In this document: piece after piece, positions 53,267 to 62,262 of the stretch
How positions within the stretch are numbered: position 1 is the first letter of the stretch
Layout: every line of letters begins with the position of its first letter
Origin: Yoonia ponticola
Lineage (GTDB): Bacteria; Pseudomonadota; Alphaproteobacteria; Rhodobacterales; Rhodobacteraceae
Length of the DNA: 64,000 bases
Assembly (NCBI RefSeq): GCF_014199395.1
Contig: NZ_JACIJM010000004.1
Coordinates: 1 to 64,000 of the forward strand
Direction of reading: 5' to 3'
Translations under genes and position numbers: made by a program
Notes under the pieces: model-generated
Seen by the model: only the letters and a program-made list of their open reading frames with translations
Databases searched by the model: none
Told to the model about the DNA's origin: nothing

Positions 53267-54436
53267 TTACCTCAGTGTTTTGATGGCTTCACCCGCGCGG
53301 ATTCGGGCAAGCGTGTCTGTCTCGTTGACGGTATCCAATGTCATTTTGACATTTTTCAGCCCATCACGAGACGTCATAGTGTTCAACGTTTCTGCGACCA
53401 CAGGTGCCATATCCATGAACCCAATGTCACCCGCAATAAAGCCGTCAAGCGCGTGTTCTTTCGCCGCAGTAAAGGCCGCGCCCATCAAGCCGCCCTCGTC
53501 CATCACATCGCGTGCGATTTTCAAGGCGGGATAGCGGGCGGATTCGGGGGCTTTGAAGGTCAGCGATCCGATTTTCGCAAGGTCGAGCCGTTCAACGGGC
53601 AGTTTTTTACGCTCTGGCCAATTCAGCGCAAAGCCAATCGCGTGCCGCATATCATGCGGGCCGACATGCGCCATCAATGCGCCGTCGTTAAATCCGACCA
53701 ACGCGTGGATCAAGCTTTCGGGGTGGATAATCGTCTCGATCTGGTCGGGGCGAACGCCGAAAAACTCTTTGGTTTCAATCAGCTCCATCGCTTTGTTAAA
53801 CATAGATGCGCTGTCGATGGTGATGCGCTGGCCCATGTCCCAATTCGGATGGGATGACGCCTGCGCAAGCGATGCTTTGGGTAGATCAGCCAGCGGCCAA
53901 TCACGGAACGCGCCGCCCGATGCAGTGATGATGATCCGTTCGACGGTCGCGATGTCTTCGCCGATAAGTGCTTGAAAAACAGCGGAATGTTCGCTGTCGA
54001 CAGGTAGGATCGTGGCGTTGTGTTGCGTGGCCTGCGCCAACAAGATCGGGCCCGCTGTGACCAAAGATTCCTTGTTCGCGAGCGCCAGCGTTTTGCCCTG
54101 CTCTAGCGCCGCCCACCCCGGTGCAAGACCAGCAGCACCCACAATCGCGGACATGACCCAATCGCAGGGCCGTTTCGCGGCCTCGACAATCGCATCCGAT
54201 CCACATGCGGCCTCAACCCCTGATCCCGCGAGCAAATCTTTGAGGTCGCCGTAGCACGACACATCGTCGATCACTGCGATATCAGCCCGCAAATCAATCG
54301 CGTCTTTGGCCAGTTGCGCCACATTGCGACCGCCCGTTAATGCAACAACATCAAAGGATTGCAGGTCGTTCTTAATCAAATCGATGGTATTTTGGCCGAT
54401 TGATCCTGTCGCCCCAAAAACGCTGACAGTTTTCAA
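53267..54436 (-). CDS. dxr: 1-deoxy-D-xylulose-5-phosphate reductoisomerase
   Basis: Second enzyme of the MEP isoprenoid pathway, NADPH-dependent. The 389-residue protein has the N-terminal Rossmann motif GATGSIGQNTIDL, the metal-binding region LPVDSEHSAVFQAL, and the flexible loop with ASGGAFRDWPL. It overlaps cdsA by four bases. Its partner ispDF is encoded at 30488-31618. Confidence 0.96.
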   Translation of the reverse strand: MKTVSVFGATGSIGQNTIDLIKNDLQSFDVVALTGGRNVAQLAKDAIDLRADIAVIDDVSCYGDLKDLLAGSGVEAACGSDAIVEAAKRPCDWVMSAIVGAAGLAPGWAALEQGKTLALANKESLVTAGPILLAQATQHNATILPVDSEHSAVFQALIGEDIATVERIIITASGGAFRDWPLADLPKASLAQASSHPNWDMGQRITIDSASMFNKAMELIETKEFFGVRPDQIETIIHPESLIHALVGFNDGALMAHVGPHDMRHAIGFALNWPERKKLPVERLDLAKIGSLTFKAPESARYPALKIARDVMDEGGLMGAAFTAAKEHALDGFIAGDIGFMDMAPVVAETLNTMTSRDGLKNVKMTLDTVNETDTLARIRAGEAIKTLR

Positions 54437-55239
54437 AAGGCTACTCCGGGGACGTTGAACACATAGGCCACCAGCAGCATGAACAATGCCGCCCCGAGCA
54501 ACGCATCAAAGCGGTCAAACAAGCCGCCGTGTCCGGGGATTAAGGTTGAACTGTCCTTGACCCGCATCCGGCGTTTCAGCGCGCTTTCGGCGATATCGCC
54601 CATTTGGCTCGCGAAACTCAGGACCATCGAAATCCAGACGATGGACCAGCCAGCGTTGGTGAACATGATAAAGACAAAGCCCACGACGCCCGCACCGAGC
54701 CAACCTGCTGACGTGCCGCTCCATGTTTTTTTCGGGCTGATCGACGGCCAGAATTTTGGACCGCCGAATGTCTTACCTGCAAAGTAGCCGCACACGTCTG
54801 TGGCGATCACGACGAGAATGAGCCACAATATCCACGTGAACCCGTAGTCTGCGCGAAAATGGACTAGCCCCCAGCCCGCAAGCTGAATTCCCAAGGCAAA
54901 ACAAAAGAATGTCAGGCGTTCTTTCTTGAGATAAAACGCGCCGATTGACGGCACCACCAAGAATAGCACAATCGCGAACAACGTCTCGTCGTGCAACTGC
55001 CCTGACATCACAGACGCAAGCAAGGCGGCCAACAACATGCCAGAGGTGGCCGATTCAGGGCGGATCATCATCCACAATTCCCAGACCATCACGGCGGTCA
55101 CAAAGACCACCATCATCTGGAACCAATGACCGCCCAAAATGACGCCAATAGCGCCAACGACGGTCATCGCAACGGCAGAGGTGATCCGAACGGTCAGATC
55201 ATCCCATTTGGCGGGTAGGACGGATGGTTTCTCGGACAT
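54433..55239 (-). CDS. cdsA: Phosphatidate cytidylyltransferase
   Basis: Membrane enzyme forming CDP-diacylglycerol, 268 residues with about seven helices. The CdsA signature is complete: ESALKRRMRVKDSSTLIPGHGG followed by DRFDALLGA. The start at 55239 (MSEKPSVLP) is taken because the longer frame would run into uppS. It lies one base after uppS and overlaps dxr by four bases. Confidence 0.94.
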   Translation of the reverse strand: MSEKPSVLPAKWDDLTVRITSAVAMTVVGAIGVILGGHWFQMMVVFVTAVMVWELWMMIRPESATSGMLLAALLASVMSGQLHDETLFAIVLFLVVPSIGAFYLKKERLTFFCFALGIQLAGWGLVHFRADYGFTWILWLILVVIATDVCGYFAGKTFGGPKFWPSISPKKTWSGTSAGWLGAGVVGFVFIMFTNAGWSIVWISMVLSFASQMGDIAESALKRRMRVKDSSTLIPGHGGLFDRFDALLGAALFMLLVAYVFNVPGVAF

Positions 55240-55240
55240 A

Positions 55241-55969
55241 TTACGCAGAAACCGCGCCGTAACGACGTTCGCGGCTGCCAAAGTTGCCGACAACTTTGCC
55301 AAATTCTTCGGCGCTGAAATCAGGCCACAACGTATCGATAAATTCGTATTCGGCGTAGGCAGATTGCCACAGAAGGAAGTTTGAAATCCGCGCTTCACCG
55401 CTGGTGCGAATGACCAAATCGGGGTCCGGCAGGAATTGCGTATCCAAGAACTTAGCCAGCGTTTCCGCATCGACGTCTTTATGGGTCAAACGGCCCTGCT
55501 CTATCTCAAACGCCATCTTTTTCGCAGCACGTGTGACCTCGTCGCGGCCACCGTAGTTCAACGCGATGGTCAGATGTACACGGTCGTTGTGCGACGTCAG
55601 CAGTTCGAGATTATCCATCAGCGTGACAAGTTTCGCGTCCAGTTTCATGCGATCACCGATGAAACGCACACGCACACCTTCAGCCAGCAAATCGCGTGCT
55701 TCACGTTCGATATACCGCCGGAAAAGGCGCATCAGGCCGGAAACTTCGGTCTGTGTCCGTTTCCAGTTCTCGGTCGAAAACGCAAAAATCGTCAGATATT
55801 TCACGCCGATATCAGGACAAGCATTCACAATTTCACGCACCCGTTTCGCACCCGCATGGTGGCCGAATAGCCGCGGGCGGTTGCGTTGTTGCGCCCAACG
55901 GCCGTTGCCATCCATGATGATTGCAACGTGGCCAGGGCCAACATGATCGGGGGTGAGGTCTTTGGCCAT
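55241..55969 (-). CDS. uppS: Undecaprenyl diphosphate synthase
   Basis: cis-Prenyltransferase of 242 residues making the C55 carrier lipid for peptidoglycan and polysaccharides. The N-terminal IIMDGNGRWAQQRNRPR has the catalytic Asp, FAFSTENWKR follows, and the C-terminal DLVIRTSGEARISNFLLWQ closes the active site. It is 50 bases after frr and next to cdsA. Confidence 0.96.
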   Translation of the reverse strand: MAKDLTPDHVGPGHVAIIMDGNGRWAQQRNRPRLFGHHAGAKRVREIVNACPDIGVKYLTIFAFSTENWKRTQTEVSGLMRLFRRYIEREARDLLAEGVRVRFIGDRMKLDAKLVTLMDNLELLTSHNDRVHLTIALNYGGRDEVTRAAKKMAFEIEQGRLTHKDVDAETLAKFLDTQFLPDPDLVIRTSGEARISNFLLWQSAYAEYEFIDTLWPDFSAEEFGKVVGNFGSRERRYGAVSA

Positions 55970-56019
55970 CTTGTGGCCTCCTTCCAGTGAATGCTCGGGT
56001 GGGATCAGACGGGTCGATC

Positions 56020-56583
56020 TTAAACCTGCATGATCTCTTCTTGTTTAGTTTCAACGGTTTCGTCGACCAACTTAATGTATTTGTCAGTCAATTCCTGCAC
56101 CGTCTGTTCCCAGAATTTCTGGTCATCTTCGGACATGCCGTCGTTCTTGGCTTTTTTGATCTGGTCCATACCGTCGCGACGCAGGTTCCGCACGGACACG
56201 CGCGCACCTTCGGCGTAGTTGCCAGCAACTTTGCCCAACTCGCGGCGGCGTTCTTCGTTCAGTTCAGGGATCGGCAGCATGATGATCGTGCCGTTCAGCT
56301 GTGGGTTGATGCCCAAGCCGCTTTCGCGGATCGCTTTTTCGACTTTACCAACAAGGGCTTTGTCCCACACGTTGATCGTGACCATCCGTGGTTCTGGCAC
56401 GTTCACCGTACCCACTTGGTTAATCGGTGTCATAGAGCCGTAGGCGTCAACCATCACAGGTTCCAGCATAGAGCCGGACGCGCGGCCGGTGCGCAGCGAA
56501 GACAGTTCCACGCGCAGGTTTGCAATCGCGCCGTCCATACGGCGGCCAAGATCATCGGTATCGAGTTCAAAATCGTCTGACAT
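56020..56583 (-). CDS. frr: Ribosome recycling factor
   Basis: 187-residue factor that, with EF-G, splits post-termination ribosomes. The N-terminal [21 protein letters not shown] and the C-terminal [36 protein letters not shown] match the family throughout. It lies 133 bases after pyrH in the usual pyrH-frr-uppS-cdsA order. Confidence 0.97.
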   Translation of the reverse strand: MSDDFELDTDDLGRRMDGAIANLRVELSSLRTGRASGSMLEPVMVDAYGSMTPINQVGTVNVPEPRMVTINVWDKALVGKVEKAIRESGLGINPQLNGTIIMLPIPELNEERRRELGKVAGNYAEGARVSVRNLRRDGMDQIKKAKNDGMSEDDQKFWEQTVQELTDKYIKLVDETVETKQEEIMQV

Positions 56584-56716
56584 GTTTTCTGCTCTTACTT
56601 CTGGGGCTTTTGCCCCGCATGGTTTTATTGCTCATACGTTAAAAAACGGAACCTGTATAGGATGCAACCTTGTACACCCTATGACAGATACGCAAGTTCT
56701 GGCTCAAAGTTGCACG

Positions 56717-57442
56717 TTAGTCGTGTACAACCGTCGATGTTCCGGTCCCCGCAAGGATACCGCGGAAGCCGCCCGGCTCGTCCAAGCTGAACACAACAAT
56801 CGGCAAATGGTTGTCACGCGCCAGCGCAATCGCGGACGCATCCATCACGCCCAAGTGCTTTTGCAACACTTCGTCATAGCTGACACGGTCGTAGCGTTTT
56901 GCATCGGCGTGTTTCGCCGGATCTTTGTCGTAGACGCCGTCAACTTTGGTGCCCTTGAAAATCGCTTCGCAGTTCATCTCGTTGGCCCGCAGGGTCGCGG
57001 CGGTGTCTGTGGTGAAATACGGGTTGCCAGTTCCGGCGGCAAAGATGCACACCCGTTTCTTTTCAAGGTGGCGCACGGCGCGGCGGCGGATGTACGGTTC
57101 GGCCACTTCGTTCATGGTGATCGCGGAAATCACACGGGTGTGGATGTTCAGTTCCTCAAGCGCGGATTGCATTGCGAGCGCGTTCATCACCGTGGCGAGC
57201 ATGCCCATGTAGTCGGCTGTTGTGCGCTCCATCCCTTGGGCTGAGCCTTGAAGACCGCGGAAAATGTTACCGCCACCGATGACCATGCAGATTTCGACGC
57301 CCATATCGTGGACCGTCTTGACCTCTTTGGCGATACGCTGAACAGTTGGCGGGTGCAGACCAAAAGCCGTGTTGCCCATCAGGGCCTCGCCCGATATTTT
57401 CAGCATTACCCTTTTGTAAGCTGTTTTTCCGGTGTCCGCCAT
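56717..57442 (-). CDS. pyrH: UMP kinase
   Basis: Amino-acid-kinase-fold UMP kinase of 241 residues. The N-terminal [11 protein letters not shown], the glycine-rich [10 protein letters not shown] and the [19 protein letters not shown] segment (here [15 protein letters not shown]) are diagnostic. It begins the run to frr and is divergent from miaA; rpsB and tsf are not adjacent. Confidence 0.96.
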   Translation of the reverse strand: MADTGKTAYKRVMLKISGEALMGNTAFGLHPPTVQRIAKEVKTVHDMGVEICMVIGGGNIFRGLQGSAQGMERTTADYMGMLATVMNALAMQSALEELNIHTRVISAITMNEVAEPYIRRRAVRHLEKKRVCIFAAGTGNPYFTTDTAATLRANEMNCEAIFKGTKVDGVYDKDPAKHADAKRYDRVSYDEVLQKHLGVMDASAIALARDNHLPIVVFSLDEPGGFRGILAGTGTSTVVHD

Positions 57443-57590
57443 GATGATGCCCCTATTCTCGATGCGTGTCTTTCAACTTTGCGCAAAATGTCCCAAAAAC
57501 AGCTTGGCTACAATGCCCAAGTGGGCGATTTGGCCTGATAGGGTCTGTTCACCAAAGACAGACGCGCCCGGAAAGGCATATGCGACCGAC

Positions 57591-58478
57591 ATGATATCCA
57601 TTCACAAAGATAAACCTGTGGTGATCGCGGGGCCGACGGCATCGGGCAAGTCTGCGCTGGCGTTGCATATCGCTGAGACCCAAGGTGGCGTGATTATCAA
57701 TGCCGACGCATTACAAGTGTTTGACGGCTGGCGGATTGTGACGGCGCGACCCGATGATGCAGACCTCGCGCGCGCCCCGCATGCGCTATACGGTCACGTC
57801 CCGTTTGATGCGGAATATTCGGTTGGGCATTGGCTGCGTGATGTGACCCCGTTATTGCAAGGCGAACGACCTATTATTGTAGGCGGAACAGGGCTTTACA
57901 TGACGGCCCTCACCCAAGGGTTAGCGGATATTCCGCCCACACCGCCCGCTATTCGCGCTCAAGCCGATGCGATTGATTACCGCGATCTGCTGGCCGAACT
58001 GGACCCCGAGACTATCGCACGGATCGACACGCAAAATCCAGTGCGGGTGCAGCGGGCTTGGGAAGTTTTGACGGCGACGGGCCGCAGCTTGGCCGACTGG
58101 CAAGACAACACGCCTGCCCCGCTTTTGCCGCTGGCGGATGTTACGGCGCTGGTCATGGACGCGCCCAAAGAATGGCTCACACCGCGTATCACACAGCGCT
58201 TTGGCATGATGTTAGACGCTGGCGCATTGGTTGAGGCCGCCGCGATGTTGCCCACTTGGGACCCCGCACATCTGTCATCCAAAGCCATCGGCGCGCCGGA
58301 ATTAATCGCCCATCTCAACGGCGAAATGTCACTGGCACGCGCCAAAGAATCCGCTATCGTCGCATCCCGACAATACGCCAAACGGCAACGCACGTGGTTT
58401 CGGGCCAGAATGCGCGATTGGACAACAATACCCGTTTCATCCACAGAATTATCCACAGTTTTCACATTTCGAACCTGA
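57591..58478 (+). CDS. miaA: tRNA dimethylallyltransferase
   Basis: Adds dimethylallyl to A37 of tRNAs reading UNN codons. The 295-residue protein has the P-loop [45 protein letters not shown] and the C-terminal [16 protein letters not shown]. The Met at 57591 is used because it precedes the P-loop domain; the Shine-Dalgarno is weak, so the start is less sure. The last 20 residues after WFRARMRDW are an extra tail. Confidence 0.93.
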   Translation: MISIHKDKPVVIAGPTASGKSALALHIAETQGGVIINADALQVFDGWRIVTARPDDADLARAPHALYGHVPFDAEYSVGHWLRDVTPLLQGERPIIVGGTGLYMTALTQGLADIPPTPPAIRAQADAIDYRDLLAELDPETIARIDTQNPVRVQRAWEVLTATGRSLADWQDNTPAPLLPLADVTALVMDAPKEWLTPRITQRFGMMLDAGALVEAAAMLPTWDPAHLSSKAIGAPELIAHLNGEMSLARAKESAIVASRQYAKRQRTWFRARMRDWTTIPVSSTELSTVFTFRT

Positions 58479-58542
58479 ATCCCCCATTGTTTTAAGGGGT
58501 TTTGATTGGCAGACTTGCACATAACTGCTTTTGGGGGCCGTT

Positions 58543-59397
58543 ATGACACCGATGAAAACACAACCTACACGCAAGCACAGCCAATCGACGTCGCTACACA
58601 TCGCGCCGATTGCGTATAATCAACTGGCTGGCAGTTGGCGCACCGAAGCGATGCGCAGTCACGCAACGCCGCGTCTGTTGTTCATCACCAAAGGCCAAGG
58701 CCGGATCACCGTCGCGGGCATGACCCACGGGTATGGCCCCAACAACATGATCTTTTTGCCCGCCCACGTGATGTATGGCTACGAGGCTGGCCCGAGCGTT
58801 TTTGGCACGATGTTAACGATCCCGAAAGCCATGGCAGACGAATGGCCGGAAGAAACAGTGCATTTGCGCCTGCGCGATGTGCATGCTCAACGGCAAGCTG
58901 CCGCGATGTTCGAAGCGATTGAACATGAATTACAAGCGTCGCAGCAAACCCATTCTCGGGCCGCACATTATCACCTCGGGCTGATGTCGGTGTTTTTTGA
59001 GCGGCAAATGAACCTGTCGCCCGCGCGCACGGCGACGGACCGGACCGAAGGCACCGCCGCGCGGCTTGTCGCGGCCTACACCGATTTGATCGAACGTGAT
59101 TACAAAACGGCGCAAGGTGTTTCGGATTTCGCAGCGGCCCTTGGGGTCACGCCCACGCATCTGACACGCTGCTGTAATCAAACCTGCGGCCGATCCGCGT
59201 TATCATTATTGCGCGACCGGATCACATATGAAGCCTGTTTGATGCTGCGCGACTCTGCGGCACCCGTGTCGCAAATCGCAAGCGACCTTGGGTTTCGGTC
59301 AGCCGCCTATTTCACCCGCAGTTTTCAGGCGAAAATGGGCCATACCCCGTCGCATTTCCGCAAAAACGGCGCGGGCAAGTCCGTCAGACACCACTAG
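58543..59397 (+). CDS. AraC-family transcriptional regulator
   Basis: 284-residue regulator. The N-terminal half (about 20-110) is a cupin-like ligand-binding domain (FITKGQGRITVAGMTHGYGPNNMIFLPAHVMYGYE). The C-terminal AraC domain has two helix-turn-helix units (VSDFAAALGVTPTHLTRCC and ISQIASDLGFRS-like region, reading VSQIASDLGFRSAAYFTRSFQ). The ATG at 58543 is chosen over a TTG four codons earlier. No adjacent metabolic operon points to a target. Confidence 0.9.
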   Translation: MTPMKTQPTRKHSQSTSLHIAPIAYNQLAGSWRTEAMRSHATPRLLFITKGQGRITVAGMTHGYGPNNMIFLPAHVMYGYEAGPSVFGTMLTIPKAMADEWPEETVHLRLRDVHAQRQAAAMFEAIEHELQASQQTHSRAAHYHLGLMSVFFERQMNLSPARTATDRTEGTAARLVAAYTDLIERDYKTAQGVSDFAAALGVTPTHLTRCCNQTCGRSALSLLRDRITYEACLMLRDSAAPVSQIASDLGFRSAAYFTRSFQAKMGHTPSHFRKNGAGKSVRHH

Positions 59398-59985
59398 TCA
59401 GCCGCCAAAAATGACGCGAACGTAGTTCTGTGTTTCGTTATATGGGGGGATGCCGTTGTAGCGTTCGACCGCGCCGGGACCTGCGTTATAGGCCGCGAGC
59501 GCCAAGCGCCAGTCGCCGAATTTGTCGTATTGCGCCTTGAGATAACGTGCGCCGCCGTCAAGATTTTGATGCGCGTCGCGTGGATCAACACCCAAACCGC
59601 GGGCCGTATCGGGCATCAACTGGGCCAAGCCTAACGCACCTTTTGACGAAACAGCCGTGTGGTTCCAGCCGCTCTCTTGTTGGACCAAACGCAGGAATAA
59701 ATCCTCTGGAATTTGGTAACGCTGTGCAGCGGAACGCGCAACGCTGAGGAACGGACCTTGGTAACGGCCAATATACGCAGGGGTTTGCGGCTGTGCTGAC
59801 GGCACAATCGCACGCGGCGGCTGCAACCGGATCGAATTGGAATACTGCGCCGTGGCCCGACCATCCAAAACAGACAACTGGCTTTGTAGCAAATTCGACC
59901 TTGTTCTCGTCGACACGGTATCCGCCCACACAACCGACCCTGCAAACATGCCAATGGTCGTTAAAACTACTGTAACTTTTTTCAT
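59398..59985 (-). CDS. Lytic transglycosylase (SLT domain)
   Basis: 195-residue secreted or periplasmic muramidase. A signal peptide (about 1-21, ending SVVWA) precedes a 50-residue linker. The SLT domain (about 80-195) has the catalytic Glu104 in [28 protein letters not shown], and the C-terminal [28 protein letters not shown]. It cleaves peptidoglycan glycan strands. It is divergent from ssb; its stop abuts the convergent araC-type gene. Confidence 0.93.
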   Translation of the reverse strand: MKKVTVVLTTIGMFAGSVVWADTVSTRTRSNLLQSQLSVLDGRATAQYSNSIRLQPPRAIVPSAQPQTPAYIGRYQGPFLSVARSAAQRYQIPEDLFLRLVQQESGWNHTAVSSKGALGLAQLMPDTARGLGVDPRDAHQNLDGGARYLKAQYDKFGDWRLALAAYNAGPGAVERYNGIPPYNETQNYVRVIFGG

Positions 59986-60152
59986 CCGCAGACGCCTTGC
60001 CCTATGTCGAATGGGCGGAACCTAACCACTTTTCCAGAAATTGCCAGTTTTTTCAGAAAGTCGCGATCTGTGCTGACTACGGGCTACCAAGTCGGCGCAG
60101 ACCTCCGTAGATTGCGCCAAATCACATACGCAGAATCGCTGGGGAGTAAGAC

Positions 60153-60674
60153 ATGGCTGGATCGGTCAACAAAGTAATCTTGATTGGGAACCTGGGCCGC
60201 GACCCCGAGGTCCGGTCATTTCAGAATGGCGGCAAAGTGTGCAACCTGCGCATCGCGACCTCCGAGACTTGGAAAGACAAAAACACTGGCGAACGTCGTG
60301 AAAAGACAGAATGGCATTCGGTTGCGATCTTTAACGACGGGCTGGTGCGGATTGCCGAGCAGTACCTGAAAAAAGGCTCAAAGGTTTATATCGAAGGCGC
60401 GTTGCAGACCCGCAAATGGCAGGATCAATCCGGTGCGGACAAGTACAGCACCGAAGTTGTGTTGCAAGGGTTCGGCGGCGTACTGACCATGCTCGACGGT
60501 CGCGGCGATAACGCTGGCGGCGGTGGTGGCGGTGGCAACTACGGCGGTGGCGGCGGCGGTGGCTACGACGGCGGCCGCGATAGCGGTTACGACAGCGGCC
60601 CAAGCGGCGGCGGCGGTCGCGATTCAGGTGGCGGCGGTGGTCGGTCCGATCTGGATGACGAAATCCCGTTTTAA
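60153..60674 (+). CDS. ssb: Single-stranded DNA-binding protein
   Basis: 173 residues: an OB-fold domain (about 1-110, starting [19 protein letters not shown]), a long Gly-rich disordered linker (about 120-165), and the C-terminal tip DLDDEIPF that recruits replication and repair partners. The start has GGGGAG upstream. It is followed by a strong hairpin. I found no LexA-type box in the 167-base upstream region. Confidence 0.96.
   Translation: MAGSVNKVILIGNLGRDPEVRSFQNGGKVCNLRIATSETWKDKNTGERREKTEWHSVAIFNDGLVRIAEQYLKKGSKVYIEGALQTRKWQDQSGADKYSTEVVLQGFGGVLTMLDGRGDNAGGGGGGGNYGGGGGGGYDGGRDSGYDSGPSGGGGRDSGGGGGRSDLDDEIPF
60519..60655 (+). repeat. GGC/GGT-rich low-complexity repeat in ssb
   Basis: Tandem GGCGGTGGC-type units encode the Gly-rich linker of SSB. 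Such tracts can vary in length between strains by slippage. Confidence 0.7.
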
Positions 60675-60699
60675 ATAGAGACAAAATCTTCGCATGACA

Positions 60700-60739
60700 T
60701 TTACCCCCTTTCTACTGTGTAGATTGGGGGTAAATTTTT
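60700..60739 (+). terminator. Long bidirectional terminator between ssb and the Hint gene
   Basis: TTTACCCCC pairs with GGGGGTAAA, and inside them TCTAC pairs with GTAGA, giving a long stem interrupted only by a TT/TT internal mismatch and a three-base loop. T-runs follow on the plus strand, and the outer AAA-TTT bases serve the minus strand. Confidence 0.9.
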
Positions 60740-60751
60740 GGCCTGATAAGG

Positions 60752-62083
60752 TCATTCGACCAGACACCGTCGGTTCTTGATATGACGCTCAACCAAGCGT
60801 CGCGCTTTGTGTCCTTTGGGCATGAGCCGCGCCATGTCGGGAATGATGTCTGATGTGGTGCGCAGCTCTGGAAACAGGGTGAAAATCTCGTCACGCGCGG
60901 CTTTGGACACGCATTTGATTGCTTGCGGCCCCAGATACAGCGACTCGGTTTCGGCACCATTTGCGATAACGACCTCATGTTTGTCGAACAGGATGTGAAA
61001 ATATTCGACCTCCGCAAAATCATCCGCGACTTCAATCCCGTCCATGTCGAGCAGATGCACCGCTGCGACCAGAATTTCGGATTCGTGGAACATTCGTTCG
61101 GTGATTTTCGACCGGACCAGCATGCGGTGCTGTCGTGAGACGCAGAGATCTTGTGTCGGTTTGTTTTCGCCCAAGGCCCCCGCTTTGATGCGGATCGGGC
61201 CAAGCTTTGGATGCATAAGCAGGTCTAATTTCGACAACGCGCGCGATTTGATCCAGCGGATTTCCTCGATCCCACCGCCTTGCGTCGTTACTTTGTCGCC
61301 CACACCCAAGTCTTCGACGGCACGCGGACCATCAGGCGTGGTGATCATCGTGCCACGGGTAAAGCACGGCACCTCGTAATCTGGATCAGCGTCATCATTG
61401 CCCGGAAAGGTAAAAGTATCCGCGCCATCGGCGTTCAAATACGCCGCCTTGTTTGCCGAATACAGAGCGTATTCAGCCGGTGTCATCGCGATGTTGACGA
61501 AGATCTGGTTTAGAAAATCGCCGTTCATCAGTGTCAGGTGGGTCCCGTCCCAAGAACTGCCCGATTCTCGCAAGGTGTAAGCATTCGGTTCTAGCACGTA
61601 TCCATTGCCCGGAATCGGTATGACAATCTGATCGCCCGCGCCCATTTCTTCGACATTGATTGTCGTACTGGCCAGCAGACCAAGGTTCGGCGGCACATAG
61701 GTCAGCACCCCATCGCCAGACCCGCTGAATGCAAAAACGGCATTATTCATCAAGCTTGACAAAACGCTGGCTAAACTGACCCCGCCCGCGTTCAACGTGA
61801 TGCTGCTATCCCCGTCAATGATGAGCGTCGTCGATGTGAACGTGCCTAAATCCAGCATGCTCGGGTCCACAATCAGGTCGGCGCCGCCTGTTGCGACCGT
61901 GTAGCCGTTGCTGAGTGTATTTGATCCAACGACCGTCGACAGGTTAAGGCCGCTGTTGCCGTAGAACACGGCCGTGTCAGCAGTCGGGACGCCGGCATTA
62001 TCCAAGTCGGTAAAATCTGGTGACGTCGTGGTATCAACGAACACAACATCAGGTTGCGCGAGTGCTACGTCTATAAGTGCCAT
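60752..62083 (-). CDS. Hint (hedgehog/intein-type) domain protein
   Basis: 443-residue protein with two parts. Residues 1-235 are Gly/Ser/Thr/Asp-rich, beta-prone and without a recognised domain, ending in an acidic stretch (GNDDADPDYEVP). Residues 240-380 form a Hint_2-type domain: the first Cys240 in CFTRGTMITTPDGPRAVEDLGVGDKV and the later LCVSRQHRMLVRS. There is no downstream extein after the Hint fold except a charged helical tail, so cleavage rather than splicing is plausible. Such proteins are multi-copy in roseobacters and often extracellular; no Sec signal is visible, so type I export is possible. Confidence 0.8.
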   Translation of the reverse strand: MALIDVALAQPDVVFVDTTTSPDFTDLDNAGVPTADTAVFYGNSGLNLSTVVGSNTLSNGYTVATGGADLIVDPSMLDLGTFTSTTLIIDGDSSITLNAGGVSLASVLSSLMNNAVFAFSGSGDGVLTYVPPNLGLLASTTINVEEMGAGDQIVIPIPGNGYVLEPNAYTLRESGSSWDGTHLTLMNGDFLNQIFVNIAMTPAEYALYSANKAAYLNADGADTFTFPGNDDADPDYEVPCFTRGTMITTPDGPRAVEDLGVGDKVTTQGGGIEEIRWIKSRALSKLDLLMHPKLGPIRIKAGALGENKPTQDLCVSRQHRMLVRSKITERMFHESEILVAAVHLLDMDGIEVADDFAEVEYFHILFDKHEVVIANGAETESLYLGPQAIKCVSKAARDEIFTLFPELRTTSDIIPDMARLMPKGHKARRLVERHIKNRRCLVE

Positions 62084-62205
62084 AGGTCTCAGTCTCTTTC
62101 AAAGGACGCCACCAAACCGTGCCATCGCTGCGATGAATTTCCTGACTGAGCCTCTCAAATAGGTCTTAAGATTGCGTTGAAGTTGAAATAAAAAATGACA
62201 AAATA

Positions 62206-62237
62206 CCACGCGTCTAGGTTTTTAGGCCTGCGCGTGG
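62206..62237 (-). terminator. Terminator-like hairpin after the FAD-binding protein gene
   Basis: On the minus strand CCACGCG and CGCGTGG form a seven-base outer stem with a short inner GG-CC pairing, followed by TATTTTGTCATTTTTT. It sits 26 bases after the gene and before the Hint gene's leader. Confidence 0.6.
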
Positions 62238-62262
62238 CAATTGATTGACCAAATGGCGTGTT

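Noticed and set aside
58437..58457. DnaA-box-like sequences (TCATCCACA and a perfect TTATCCACA) near the end of miaA
   Set aside because: They lie inside coding sequence, only two copies occur, and there is no AT-rich unwinding region or dnaA, hemE or parAB neighbour. An origin is not supported.
60153..60674. LexA (SOS) box before ssb
   Set aside because: I looked for the alphaproteobacterial GAAC-N7-GAAC or GTTC-N7-GTTC motif in 59986-60152 and found no match.
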